DNA from: an uncultured Eubacteriales bacterium
Lineage (GTDB): Bacteria > Bacillota > Clostridia > Oscillospirales > CAG-272
Direction: 5' to 3'
Length of the DNA stretch: 12,120 bases
Assembly (NCBI GenBank): GCA_934489945.1
Contig: CAKSSY010000056.1
Location: 1-12,120 of the forward strand
In this document: piece after piece, positions 1-5,892 of the stretch
Layout of the letters: every line of letters starts with the position of its first letter
Numbering within the stretch: position 1 is the first letter of the stretch
The notes under the pieces: model-generated
Seen by the model: only the letters and a program-made list of their open reading frames with translations
Databases searched by the model: none
Told to the model about the DNA's origin: nothing
Made by a program: the position numbers and the translations under genes

Positions 1-579
1 CTTTCCGAGTCCGCGATGGTAACAACAACCGCTCCGGAATACTTCACCACCCGAGAACCAACTGATGAACACCAACTCATCCGGTGCCGGAACGTCAAAA
101 CGTTCGCCATAGGTTTCTTCGTGTTCCAGTTCGATGTATTCGGGAAGCCCGGAGGCGATGGGATGTCCCGGCTCCACGACCCAAATGCGTTCCCGTTCGT
201 CGTTTTCACGCCATTTTGAACGGCAACCGGTTCCCATCAACCTGACAAAAGGTTTAGAGAGATGTCCTGAGTGCAGAACAATCAGTCCCATGCCCTCCAG
301 AACTCTCCGACGCACCTTTTCCGCCACTTCGTCGGAGACAAGATTGTGTTTGATATGCCCCCACCAGATGAGGACATCGGTATGATTCAGTACCTCGTCC
401 GGCAGTCCGTTTTCGGGCATATCAAGAGTTGCCGTACAGATGTTGTAGGCATCGGGGTTATTTTTGCCGAGCATTTCGGCAATGGCACCGTGGATGCCAT
501 TCGGGTAGATTTTTGCAATGCGGGGTTCATTCTTTTCATGGATGAATTCATTCCAGACCGTGACATTGATTTTTTTCAT
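1..579 (-). CDS. ThuA-like domain protein (partial, C-terminus outside window)
   Basis: An open frame of 193 codons runs from an ATG at 579-577 leftward to the window edge with no stop, so the C-terminus is missing. The start is MKKINVTVWNEF and is preceded by an AAAGGA ribosome binding site 9 bases upstream. The reading includes a ThuA-type core: LIWWGHIKHN near residues 70-79, then EKVRRRVLEGMGLIVLHSGH (about 87-106), then EPGHPIASGLPEYIEL near 136-151 and EETYGERFDVP near 154-164. These match the ThuA-like family (named after trehalose utilization protein ThuA), which has a class I glutamine amidotransferase-like fold and occurs with sugar catabolism genes. The visible part has no signal peptide, so the protein is probably cytoplasmic. 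The gene is divergent from an AraC-type regulator, which suggests control by a carbohydrate signal. The exact substrate cannot be read from the sequence. Family assignment is fairly sure; biochemical role is not. Confidence 0.85.
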   Translation of the reverse strand, partial: MKKINVTVWNEFIHEKNEPRIAKIYPNGIHGAIAEMLGKNNPDAYNICTATLDMPENGLPDEVLNHTDVLIWWGHIKHNLVSDEVAEKVRRRVLEGMGLIVLHSGHLSKPFVRLMGTGCRSKWRENDERERIWVVEPGHPIASGLPEYIELEHEETYGERFDVPAPDELVFISWFSGGEVFRSGCCYHRGLGK

Positions 580-610
580 ATTGCCCCATCCTTTCTATGA
601 CTTTGAACTC

Positions 611-638
611 ATTATACTCTCCTTGACATAGAAAACAA
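611..638 (-). promoter_or_regulatory. Putative promoter of the ThuA-like gene
   Basis: Read on the minus strand, a perfect TATAAT (611-616) is preceded after 16 bases by TTGTTT (633-638), which matches the first three bases of the -35 consensus. The predicted transcript starts around 604, giving a leader of roughly 25 bases before the ATG at 579. The weak -35 box suits a promoter that needs an activator, and the divergent AraC-type protein is the obvious candidate. That regulatory link is inference; I saw no clear operator repeat in the 148-base divergent gap. Confidence 0.55.
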
Positions 639-681
639 TGGTTTTTCTCACCGGAAAATTGGACTTTTTCACACAGATGAC

Positions 682-710
682 TTGACAGAAGAAGGGCGGT
701 TGTCTATAAT
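682..710 (+). promoter_or_regulatory. Consensus sigma-A promoter of the AraC-family gene
   Basis: TTGACA (682-687) and TATAAT (705-710) are both perfect and separated by 17 bases. Transcription should start near 717, only about 11 bases before the ATG at 728, so the purine-rich ribosome binding site (GGGAGGGAG, 716-724) lies at the very 5' end of the message. Confidence 0.85.
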
Positions 711-727
711 AAAACGGGAGGGAGAGT

Positions 728-1555
728 ATGAAGAAAGAGAGATTTGGCACGCTTGACACAGTGGACTATCAGTTGGCGAATATTTTTGCTGCGCGACAGG
801 GATGGCAGGGAAATGCCCAATTTACCATGTCGATGCCGCGTCCGACCGATGCTCTTTTGCTGTTTCGGGATGCCACGGCGATTTGTAAACGACAAGGCGA
901 GCCGGATCTTGCAATCCCTGCCGGAGCACTGGTACATATTGCAAGTGGTTCTGTTTACAGATGGTGTTTTGGCGCGTGCGAAGCACGGCAGACAACATTT
1001 TTATTTGAATTCACACTGCATGATAAGGACGGAGGGCGTATTGCTACGGACTCCGGCGTAAATTTGTTGTGTACGAACCGGTATGATTATTACGAAAAAT
1101 ATTTTGAAACACTGATCGGAGAATTTTCTCATCTCAAACGATCTCCGGGTGCGGTTAAGGCGGCGGCATATCAACTGTTGTCATCGGTTACACGCCACCT
1201 TGCACGCGAGAATGAGGATTTTGTCGATCTGCGTGTGATCGAACGCGGGATTCGCTATCTTCGCGAGGAATCAACGCAGGAAAAGAGCATTTCTGAAATT
1301 GCCACCATGTGTGGGGTGAGCATCAACTATTTTGAGCGACTGTTCAAACGCTATGCCGGGGTTACACCGATGGAATATCGATTAAACAGAAAGCTGGAGA
1401 ATGCTACAAGGTTGATTGTACAGGGTTCTATGACTTTGGAACAGATTGCAGAACTGTTGGATTTCGGTGACAGTGCGTATCTTTGCCGTATTTTTCGGAA
1501 GAAAATCGGTGTTACCCCCCGAGAATACAGAAGGTTGCACAGATTTTCAGGGTAA
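728..1555 (+). CDS. AraC/XylS-family transcriptional regulator
   Basis: A 275-residue protein with the AraC layout. The N-terminal half (about 1-140) is a probable cupin-like ligand-binding domain. The C-terminal part (about 168-270) is the double helix-turn-helix domain. The first helix-turn-helix is SISEIATMCGVSINYFERLF (187-206), followed by GVTPMEYRLNRKLENATRLI. The second is around MTLEQIAELLDFGDSAYLCR (235-254), followed by FRKKIGVTPREYRR. The two GVTPxEYR repeats are family hallmarks. The ATG at 728 directly follows a strong GGGAGGGAG site. The gene is divergent from the ThuA-like gene and probably controls it, sensing a sugar or related metabolite in the cytoplasm. The effector is unknown. 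A bidirectional terminator follows immediately after the stop. Family assignment is firm; target and ligand are inference from the context. Confidence 0.93.
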   Translation: MKKERFGTLDTVDYQLANIFAARQGWQGNAQFTMSMPRPTDALLLFRDATAICKRQGEPDLAIPAGALVHIASGSVYRWCFGACEARQTTFLFEFTLHDKDGGRIATDSGVNLLCTNRYDYYEKYFETLIGEFSHLKRSPGAVKAAAYQLLSSVTRHLARENEDFVDLRVIERGIRYLREESTQEKSISEIATMCGVSINYFERLFKRYAGVTPMEYRLNRKLENATRLIVQGSMTLEQIAELLDFGDSAYLCRIFRKKIGVTPREYRRLHRFSG

Positions 1556-1558
1556 AAA

Positions 1559-1600
1559 CAAAAACCAATCGCGTCTTGAATGACGGATTGGTTTTGTTCG
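1559..1600. terminator. Bidirectional intrinsic terminator between araC-type gene and rplL
   Basis: AAAACCAATC (1561-1570) pairs with GATTGGTTTT (1586-1595), and the stem continues inward as CGTC/GACG (1572-1575 / 1582-1585) past one bulged G, with a 6-base loop. On the plus strand the stem runs into TTTTGTT. On the minus strand it runs into TTTTTGTTTTT. It therefore fits termination of the convergent transcripts from both sides. Confidence 0.85.
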
Positions 1601-1630
1601 TTATTCGTCAGCAGGTGACTGAGAATCAAA

Positions 1631-2002
1631 TTACTTGATTTCGATTTCAGCGCCGGCTTCGGTGAGCTGTTTCTGGAGAGCCTCAGCATCGTCCTTGGAA
1701 ACGCCTTCCTTGATAGCCTTGGGAGCACTTTCAACAAGATCCTTAGCGTCCTTAAGACCAAGACCTGTGATCTCACGGACAACCTTGATGACAGCGAGTT
1801 TATTTGCGCCGGCACCCTTAAGGATGACATCGAACTCTGTCTTTTCTTCAGCAGCAGCGGGAGCTGCACCGCCTGCAACAGCAACACCTACGGGAGCTGC
1901 GGCAGAAACACCGAATTCTTCCTCAACAGCTTTAACAAGTTCGTTAAGCTCAAGAATTGTCAAACCTTTGATTTCTTCAACAATAGCTGCAATATTTGCC
2001 AT
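1631..2002 (-). CDS. rplL: 50S ribosomal protein L7/L12
   Basis: A 123-residue acidic protein with the full L7/L12 organization. The N-terminal dimerization domain (about 1-33, with EEIKGLTILELNELVKAVEE) binds L10. The flexible Ala/Gly/Pro-rich hinge is at about 34-54. The globular C-terminal domain (about 55-123) contains FDVILKGAGANKLAVIKVVR and the factor-binding stretch GLGLKDAKDLVESAPKAIKE. It forms the ribosomal stalk that recruits and activates the translation GTPases EF-Tu, EF-G and IF2. The start ATG at 2002 is preceded by a near-perfect CAGGAGGAT site. It lies 68 bases downstream of rplJ on the same strand and shares its promoter and leader. Length and sequence are normal for Firmicutes. 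A terminator lies directly downstream, so rpoB is not cotranscribed here. Confidence 0.98.
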   Translation of the reverse strand: MANIAAIVEEIKGLTILELNELVKAVEEEFGVSAAAPVGVAVAGGAAPAAAEEKTEFDVILKGAGANKLAVIKVVREITGLGLKDAKDLVESAPKAIKEGVSKDDAEALQKQLTEAGAEIEIK

Positions 2003-2070
2003 TTTTCATATCCTCCTGAATGAAATGAGTAGCGGTAAAACGGTACCGCACCGATAATTTTCTGCCGGAA

Positions 2071-2619
2071 TTATTCGGCAGCTGCTTCTGTGGTAGCCTC
2101 TGCGGCAGGAGCCTCAGCACCACCCTCAGCCATCTTGTCAGCCACAGCCTTGAGTGCATATGCAAGACCATAGACAGGAGACTTGATGCTTCCGAGGAAT
2201 TTGGCGATAAGAACTTCTTTGGAAGGGATCTCGGCAAGATCCATAACGGTCTTGGCGTCGATCATGGCACCGTCAACATATCCTGCAAGAATCTGGAAGG
2301 ATTCAATCTTTTCAGCATACTCCTTCAGAATTTTAGCAGGGGCAACGGCATCGTTTTCGCTGATCGCAATTGCGGTCATACCGGCGAGGTGCTGCTTCAT
2401 GTCGGTGTAACCGACTTCATCACAAGCTCTGCCTGTAAGAGTATTCTTGACAACTCTGTACTTGACACCCGCCTCACGAAGAGCTCTACGCATCTTGGTA
2501 TCATCGCCGACGGTAATACCCTGATAGTTGACAAGCACGCCGCTGACGGAATTCTTAATCTCGTTGGCAAGGTCGCTTACGATCTGCTTCTTCTGTTCCA
2601 ATATTTTATTGCTTGGCAT
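2071..2619 (-). CDS. rplJ: 50S ribosomal protein L10
   Basis: A 182-residue protein matching L10, the base of the ribosomal stalk, which binds 23S rRNA and anchors L7/L12 dimers. The N-terminal globular domain (about 1-130) shows typical stretches: MPSNKILEQKKQIVSDLANE, VLVNYQGITVGDDTKMRRAL, then KYRVVKNTLTGRA, and later EIPSKEVLIAKFLGSIKSPV leading to the C-terminal helix (about 135-165) that carries L7/L12. The tail is Ala/Glu-rich. The ATG at 2619 is preceded by GGGAGGTG at a good distance. L10, in complex with L7/L12, is known to repress its own operon by binding a leader that mimics its rRNA site. Such a leader is present upstream at 2645-2760. The gene is first in an rplJ-rplL transcript. 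Confidence 0.98.
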   Translation of the reverse strand: MPSNKILEQKKQIVSDLANEIKNSVSGVLVNYQGITVGDDTKMRRALREAGVKYRVVKNTLTGRACDEVGYTDMKQHLAGMTAIAISENDAVAPAKILKEYAEKIESFQILAGYVDGAMIDAKTVMDLAEIPSKEVLIAKFLGSIKSPVYGLAYALKAVADKMAEGGAEAPAAEATTEAAAE

Positions 2620-2644
2620 CTTATTTCACCTCCCATGTGAAAAT

Positions 2645-2686
2645 AAAAAAACTTTCTTCCGCAAAGCCAATCTGCGCGAAGAAAGC
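2645..2686 (-). terminator. Attenuator terminator inside the L10 leader
   Basis: On the minus strand CTTTCTTC (2685-2678) pairs with GAAGAAAG (2659-2652), with a further inner GCA/TGC pairing, and is followed by a run of seven T residues. It lies about 26 bases upstream of the rplJ start, downstream of the L10-binding element. That is the position expected for a regulated intrinsic terminator rather than an operon end. Confidence 0.85.
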
Positions 2687-2760
2687 CCGAATATGGATTC
2701 AGAATCATTCCTCGGCAGGAAAGCAATGCTTTTACGGAAACCTGCTGTCTTTGGATAACG
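2645..2760 (-). promoter_or_regulatory. L10 ribosomal protein leader (autoregulatory RNA)
   Basis: The rplJ 5' leader has the recognizable Firmicute L10-leader pattern. On the minus strand, ACAGCAGGTTTCCG leads to a stem GCAGG/CCTGC (2741-2745 / 2715-2719) that encloses an inner hairpin AAAGCA/TGCTTT. Next comes CGAGGAATGATTC, and then an attenuator hairpin with a run of T (see the separate terminator entry). In this known family the L10-L7/L12 complex binds the upstream element and shifts the balance toward termination, matching stalk protein output to ribosome assembly. Recognition is from motif memory and pairing; I did not run a covariance model. Confidence 0.85.
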
Positions 2761-2765
2761 GAAGT

Positions 2766-2794
2766 ATTATATCACGACCTTTTGAAATTGTCAA
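2766..2794 (-). promoter_or_regulatory. Consensus sigma-A promoter of rplJ-rplL
   Basis: On the minus strand TTGACA (2789-2794) and TATAAT (2766-2771) are both perfect with a 17-base spacer. Transcription should begin near 2759, right at the start of the L10 leader structure. This gives rplJ-rplL an independent promoter. Confidence 0.92.
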
Positions 2795-2874
2795 GGCTTT
2801 TTTAAAATAAATTTGTCGGAATTTTACAGTGGTCCAATTGACGGCAAAGCAATTGAATTACATGTTACATGGCG

Positions 2875-2903
2875 TTGATTTTCGTTTTTGCTTGTGGTAT
2901 AAT
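2875..2903 (+). promoter_or_regulatory. Extended -10 promoter driving the structured leader / two-component operon
   Basis: TTGATT (2875-2880), a 17-base spacer and a perfect TATAAT (2898-2903) preceded by TGG, which makes an extended -10 element. Transcription should start near 2910, about 200 bases before the response regulator ATG. An imperfect inverted repeat, TGTGG (2893-2897) and CCACA (2906-2910), brackets the -10 box and could be an operator. Confidence 0.8.
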
Positions 2904-2904
2904 A

Positions 2905-3040
2905 GCCACAGAGAAGAATTGTAAAACAATTCTTCCCGGGCTTGCGCCCTCTCCGTGTCCTTGGACACGGCTGTGGCATTGACGGCTTCGTAAAATGCCC
3001 TTGCAAGCATTTTTCTTTATGGCATGATGCCACAGGGAGA
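2905..3040 (+). ncRNA. Candidate structured RNA or cis-regulatory leader, family not recognized
   Basis: This gene-free stretch directly follows a strong promoter and is dense in perfect hairpins. They are: GAAGAATTGT/ACAATTCTTC (2913-2922 / 2926-2935, loop AAA); GGGC/GCCC (2938-2941 / 2946-2949); and CCGTGTC/GACACGG (2953-2959 / 2964-2970) closed by a CTTG tetraloop. Further on, CTGTGGCAT (2971-2979) can pair with ATGCCACAG (3027-3035) over nine bases. Alternatively GGCATT (2975-2980) can pair with AATGCC (2994-2999). A third option, AAAATGC/GCATTTT (2992-2998 / 3007-3013), ends in a T-rich run and resembles a weak terminator. These options exclude one another, as in riboswitches and attenuators. 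No conserved core of the T-box, 6S, SRP, SAM, ZTP or c-di-GMP families was recognized. It could be a leader controlling the downstream two-component genes, or a free small RNA. Confidence 0.5.
2992..3020 (+). terminator. Possible weak or conditional terminator in the structured leader
   Basis: A 7-bp stem AAAATGC/GCATTTT with an 8-base loop is followed by TTTTTCTTTAT. It has only three pairs outside A-T, so it would be a weak terminator. Its 5' arm is also claimed by GGCATT at 2975-2980, which would open it. It is a candidate expression platform only. Confidence 0.3.
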
Positions 3041-3052
3041 ATTTGCTTTGTT

Positions 3053-3090
3053 TTAACTTGAGTTAAGATTCCTGTGCTATGTTATATAAA
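3053..3090 (+). promoter_or_regulatory. Putative response-regulator binding site and second promoter of the two-component operon
   Basis: Two TTAA-containing half-sites lie exactly 10 bp apart (TTAACTT at 3053, TTAAGAT at 3063). The same bases also form the palindrome TTAACT-TG-AGTTAA. A possible -10 box TATAAA (3085-3090) follows 22 bp after the second half-site. The layout resembles the site upstream of the VTC gene, consistent with autoregulation by the OmpR-type protein encoded next. This is inference from sequence pattern. Confidence 0.4.
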
Positions 3091-3112
3091 CGACGAGGAA
3101 AGGGGAACTGCT

Positions 3113-3790
3113 ATGCGTATTTTACTTGCTGAGGATGAGAAGGCACTTGCAAAAGCGATTATCAAGATTTTTGAAAAAAATAACTATTCCGCCGATGCCG
3201 TATATGACGGAGAAGAGGCACTCGCCTATTTGGAAACGGGCAATTATGATGTTGCCGTCCTTGACGTTATGATGCCGAAAATGGATGGCATTGCGGTGTT
3301 GAAAAGGATTCGGTCAACAGGGAATCCGATACCGATTCTGATGCTTACGGCAAAGTCCGAAATCGAGGACAGGGTTTTGGGACTTGACAGTGGTGCGAAT
3401 GATTATCTTCCCAAGCCTTTTGATACAAGAGAACTGCTTGCCCGCATTCGTGCTATTACCCGCAGCAAGCCGGAGACGAACACAAAACTGACGTTCGGAA
3501 ATATCACGCTTGACAGGGCAACCTTTGAATTGTCATCACCGACCGGAAGTTTTCGTCTTGCCAATAAGGAATTTCAGATGATGGAATACTTTTTGGCAAA
3601 TCCGAGACGTATTCTGTCAGCGGAACAATTTATGGAGAAGATATGGGGATATGACAGCGATGCGGAAATCAATGTTGTTTGGGTGTATATTTCTTATCTT
3701 CGTAAGAAATTGACAGCATTGGGGGCGGATATTCAAATAAAAGCGTCGCGGAATGTCGGATATTCTCTGGAGGATTGTAATGATAAGTAA
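3113..3790 (+). CDS. OmpR/PhoB-family response regulator
   Basis: A 225-residue two-domain regulator. The receiver domain (about 1-115) has the acidic pair E7-D8 in MRILLAEDE, the phosphoacceptor D51 in AVLDVMMPKMDG, T79 in LMLTAKS and K101 in YLPKPFD. The C-terminal winged helix (about 125-222) has FRLANKEFQMMEYFLANPRR, then EKIWGYDSDAEINVVWVYIS and finally ASRNVGYSLE, typical of OmpR. I chose ATG 3113 rather than the GTG at 3074. It gives the canonical MRILLAEDE start and is preceded by AAAGGGG at proper spacing. Phosphorylated by the kinase encoded next, it should bind tandem direct repeats spaced 10 bp. Matching TTAA repeats are seen upstream of this gene and upstream of the VTC operon. 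Its stop overlaps the kinase start by 11 bases, which suggests translational coupling. The regulon is inferred. Confidence 0.95.
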   Translation: MRILLAEDEKALAKAIIKIFEKNNYSADAVYDGEEALAYLETGNYDVAVLDVMMPKMDGIAVLKRIRSTGNPIPILMLTAKSEIEDRVLGLDSGANDYLPKPFDTRELLARIRAITRSKPETNTKLTFGNITLDRATFELSSPTGSFRLANKEFQMMEYFLANPRRILSAEQFMEKIWGYDSDAEINVVWVYISYLRKKLTALGADIQIKASRNVGYSLEDCNDK

Positions 3791-5024
3791 ACTAAAGAGA
3801 AAGTTTATAATTTTGGCAACCGTCTCCATGTTTGGACTTATGGCTGTGCTGGTGACAATTATGAATCTTATAAACTATTCCGTCGTTGTCAAGGAAAGCG
3901 ATGCGACATTGGATATTCTTTCACAGCCCAATTTTCCTTTTTCGGAGAAAGAAGATCGTCCGGACAAGCCGCAGAACGGTACAGATCGGTTCATTCCCCG
4001 GAGGATGTCTCCGGAGGTTCCGTATGAATCCCGTTTTTTCTCGGTTTCGGTCGCTTCTGACGGAACTGTTACAGAGTCTGATTTCTCCAGGATTCTTTCC
4101 GTGGATGATACTTCTGTGACAGGATACATTGAAAAAGCAATGAAAAGCGGGCGTGACCGCGGTTTTGTAGGACAGTTTCGCTATGTGAAAATTTTGGGCG
4201 AACAGAAGACACGTCTTCTGTTTCTGGATTGCGGACGAAAACTGGATGCTTTTTATGCTTTTTTGAGGACCAGCCTCGGCGTAGGGTTTCTTGGGTGTGT
4301 CGTTGTTTTTTTTGCCTTTCTTCTTGTTTCGGGGAAAATTGTGAAACCGATTGCCGAAAGTTATGAGAAACAAAAGCGTTTTGTGTCTGATGCCGGTCAC
4401 GAAATCAAAACGCCGCTGACGATTATCAATGCCAACCTAGATTTGTTGGAGAGCGGTGGCGGAAAAGAGGAACTGGAAGAGGTGAGAACTCAGACAAAAC
4501 GTTTGACTGAGCTTACCAACAATCTCGTATATCTTTCCAAGATGGAAGAGTCCGAGCACAAGCTCCGGAAGGTGGAGTTGCCATTGTCCGATATTGCCGA
4601 TGAAACGGCAGGATCCTTTCGCGTATTGGCAGCATCCAAGCATATAGATTTTTCCGTACAAATTCAGTCCGGTATTACCGCAAAAGGTTCACCGGATGCG
4701 ATTCGCCGGTTGATTTCGATTCTGCTTGAAAATGCAGTCAAATACACACCGGACGGTGGTTCGGTAACGATGAATTTGTCTGCTGCCAGAAGAACGGCGA
4801 TACTCTCGGTTAGCAATACGACTGAGGATAGGGTCATAGAAAAGGAACTTCCGTATGTGTTTGATCGTTTTTACCGTTCGGACACATCGAGAAACTCTGA
4901 GACGGGCGGACATGGAATTGGACTTTCAATTGCAAAGGCGATTGTTGAAGCACACGAAGGAACCATAACGGCGAGTACAAAGAGCGGGGCGGATTTTTGT
5001 GTGACGGCAACAATACCGTTGTAA
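3780..5024 (+). CDS. Membrane sensor histidine kinase
   Basis: A 414-residue kinase with an N-terminal membrane segment (about 9-31), an extracytoplasmic sensor region (about 32-162) rich in Pro and charged residues, and a second membrane segment (about 164-184). No clear HAMP domain is seen. The dimerization/phosphoacceptor domain carries H207 in FVSDAGHEIKTPL. The ATPase domain has the N box (N318 in LLENAVKYTPDGG), the F box (FDRFYR, 361-366) and the G box (GGHGIGLSIAK, about 376-386). The ATG at 3780 has GGAGG six bases upstream and overlaps the end of the response regulator gene, so they are partners. Extending the frame to 3753 would put the start deep inside the regulator gene without a ribosome binding site. 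The signal is unknown. A terminator closes the transcript, and an envelope-module operon follows. Confidence 0.95.
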   Translation: MISKLKRKFIILATVSMFGLMAVLVTIMNLINYSVVVKESDATLDILSQPNFPFSEKEDRPDKPQNGTDRFIPRRMSPEVPYESRFFSVSVASDGTVTESDFSRILSVDDTSVTGYIEKAMKSGRDRGFVGQFRYVKILGEQKTRLLFLDCGRKLDAFYAFLRTSLGVGFLGCVVVFFAFLLVSGKIVKPIAESYEKQKRFVSDAGHEIKTPLTIINANLDLLESGGGKEELEEVRTQTKRLTELTNNLVYLSKMEESEHKLRKVELPLSDIADETAGSFRVLAASKHIDFSVQIQSGITAKGSPDAIRRLISILLENAVKYTPDGGSVTMNLSAARRTAILSVSNTTEDRVIEKELPYVFDRFYRSDTSRNSETGGHGIGLSIAKAIVEAHEGTITASTKSGADFCVTATIPL

Positions 5025-5032
5025 ATATATTG

Positions 5033-5072
5033 CACAAAACGGCAGATTTTTTCTGCCGTTTTGTGTTTCTTT
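5033..5072 (+). terminator. Intrinsic terminator after the histidine kinase
   Basis: CACAAAACGGCAGA (5033-5046) pairs perfectly with TCTGCCGTTTTGTG (5052-5065) over a five-T loop, followed by TTTCTTTT. It separates the two-component operon from the VTC operon, which then needs its own promoter. Confidence 0.92.
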
Positions 5073-5110
5073 TAAGTCTGTTTAAGTCTTGGATGTTAAA
5101 CTGTGATCAT
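5071..5110 (+). promoter_or_regulatory. Tandem 10-bp repeats (putative OmpR-type operator) and promoter of the VTC operon
   Basis: TTTAAGTCT occurs twice back to back with an exact 10-bp period (5071-5079 and 5081-5089), the classic arrangement for OmpR/PhoB-family binding. No good -35 box is present. A weak extended -10, TG-T-GATCAT (5102-5110), starts 23 bp after the second TTAA, as expected for a promoter activated by the regulator at the -35 position. The adjacent response regulator is the natural candidate. The repeats are seen directly; the binding is inferred. Confidence 0.55.
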
Positions 5111-5130
5111 ACAGGAGAGGAGGATGTGTT

Positions 5131-5892
5131 TTGGTTTGTTATGTTTTCAAAAGGTATGAATTGAAATATCGGCTTACTGTCGGACAGTATCGTGCGGTGA
5201 GAGCGGAAATTGACAAACGGCTTTCTCCGGATGCTTTCGGTGAAACAACGATTCAGAGTCTGTATTATGACACTGCGGATAATCGTCTTGTTCGTGCATC
5301 TTTGGAAAAGCCGATGTACAAGGAAAAGCTACGTCTGCGTTGCTACGGGCTGAATGACAGCGACAAAGATGTGTACCTGGAGATGAAGCGGAAATATGAC
5401 GGAATCGTGTATAAGCGCAGAATTTCCTGCAAAGAACAGGAAGTAAATGAACTGTTTGCGGGAAAATATCCGACGTCACAAATCGGAAAGGAATTGGGGT
5501 ATTTTCTTGATTTTTACGGCGAGCTTCTGCCGAAAATATTGATTCTCTATGACAGAGCGGCGTTTTTGGATACTGAGGGAGACCTGCGTGTCACCTTTGA
5601 CCGAAATGTACGCTATCGCACCGTCGGATTGGATTTTCACACTTCTCTCAAGGGAGAAAATCTGCTCCCGGAGGATACGGTGCTGATGGAGTTGAAAAGC
5701 GGAACGTCATTGCCGCTGTGGCTGTGCAATCTGCTTTGCCGTGAGAACATCCAAAAACAATCCTTTTCCAAATACGGTGCCGCATACGAGCGGGAATATC
5801 GAAAATCCATAATTTCAAGGAGTGAAGCGTTATGTTTGAATCCATTTTTCGTGACGGAAATGTCCCCGCAACCGGTTTCTTTATCGTTTTGA
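5131..5892 (+). CDS. VTC-domain protein (polyphosphate polymerase-like)
   Basis: A 253-residue cytoplasmic protein of the VTC family. The fold is the triphosphate-tunnel type also found in yeast Vtc4, which makes polyphosphate from ATP. Tunnel-lining charged motifs are present: FKRYELKYRL (6-15), LYYDTADN (44-51), YKEKLRLRCYG (63-73), YLEMKRKYDGIVYKRR (82-97), R142 in YDRAAF, FDRNVRYR (156-163), E187 and K189 in MELKSG, and K214 in SFSKYG. The metal-binding acidic residue and the basic residues that hold phosphates therefore look intact. Translation starts at TTG 5131, seven bases after GAGGAGG; the nearby ATG at 5124 is out of frame and stops quickly. The last 61 bases overlap the DUF4956 gene. 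In Clostridia such proteins recur beside DUF4956 and CotH or Cthe_2159 proteins; the true product of the bacterial enzyme in this context is not settled. Confidence 0.9.
   Translation: MVCYVFKRYELKYRLTVGQYRAVRAEIDKRLSPDAFGETTIQSLYYDTADNRLVRASLEKPMYKEKLRLRCYGLNDSDKDVYLEMKRKYDGIVYKRRISCKEQEVNELFAGKYPTSQIGKELGYFLDFYGELLPKILILYDRAAFLDTEGDLRVTFDRNVRYRTVGLDFHTSLKGENLLPEDTVLMELKSGTSLPLWLCNLLCRENIQKQSFSKYGAAYEREYRKSIISRSEALCLNPFFVTEMSPQPVSLSF

Noticed and set aside
271..600. Plus-strand open frame of 109 codons
   Set aside because: It lies antisense to the ThuA-like gene, which shows clear family motifs and a ribosome binding site on the minus strand.
1351..1887. Minus-strand open frame of 178 codons across the araC end and rplL
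   Set aside because: It crosses a terminator and overlaps two firmly identified genes; its Leu/Ser/Arg-rich composition is typical of a shadow frame.
2824..3033. Minus-strand open frame of 69 codons in the structured region
   Set aside because: It runs antisense through the hairpins with no ribosome binding site or recognizable protein motif.
2905..3112. T-box, 6S RNA or a known metabolite riboswitch upstream of the response regulator
   Set aside because: The diagnostic T-box sequence, the long single-hairpin 6S layout and the riboswitch cores I know were not found, so it is left as an unassigned structured RNA.
3074..3112. Upstream GTG start for the response regulator
   Set aside because: It would overlap the predicted second promoter, and the ATG at 3113 has the better ribosome binding site and the canonical receiver-domain start.
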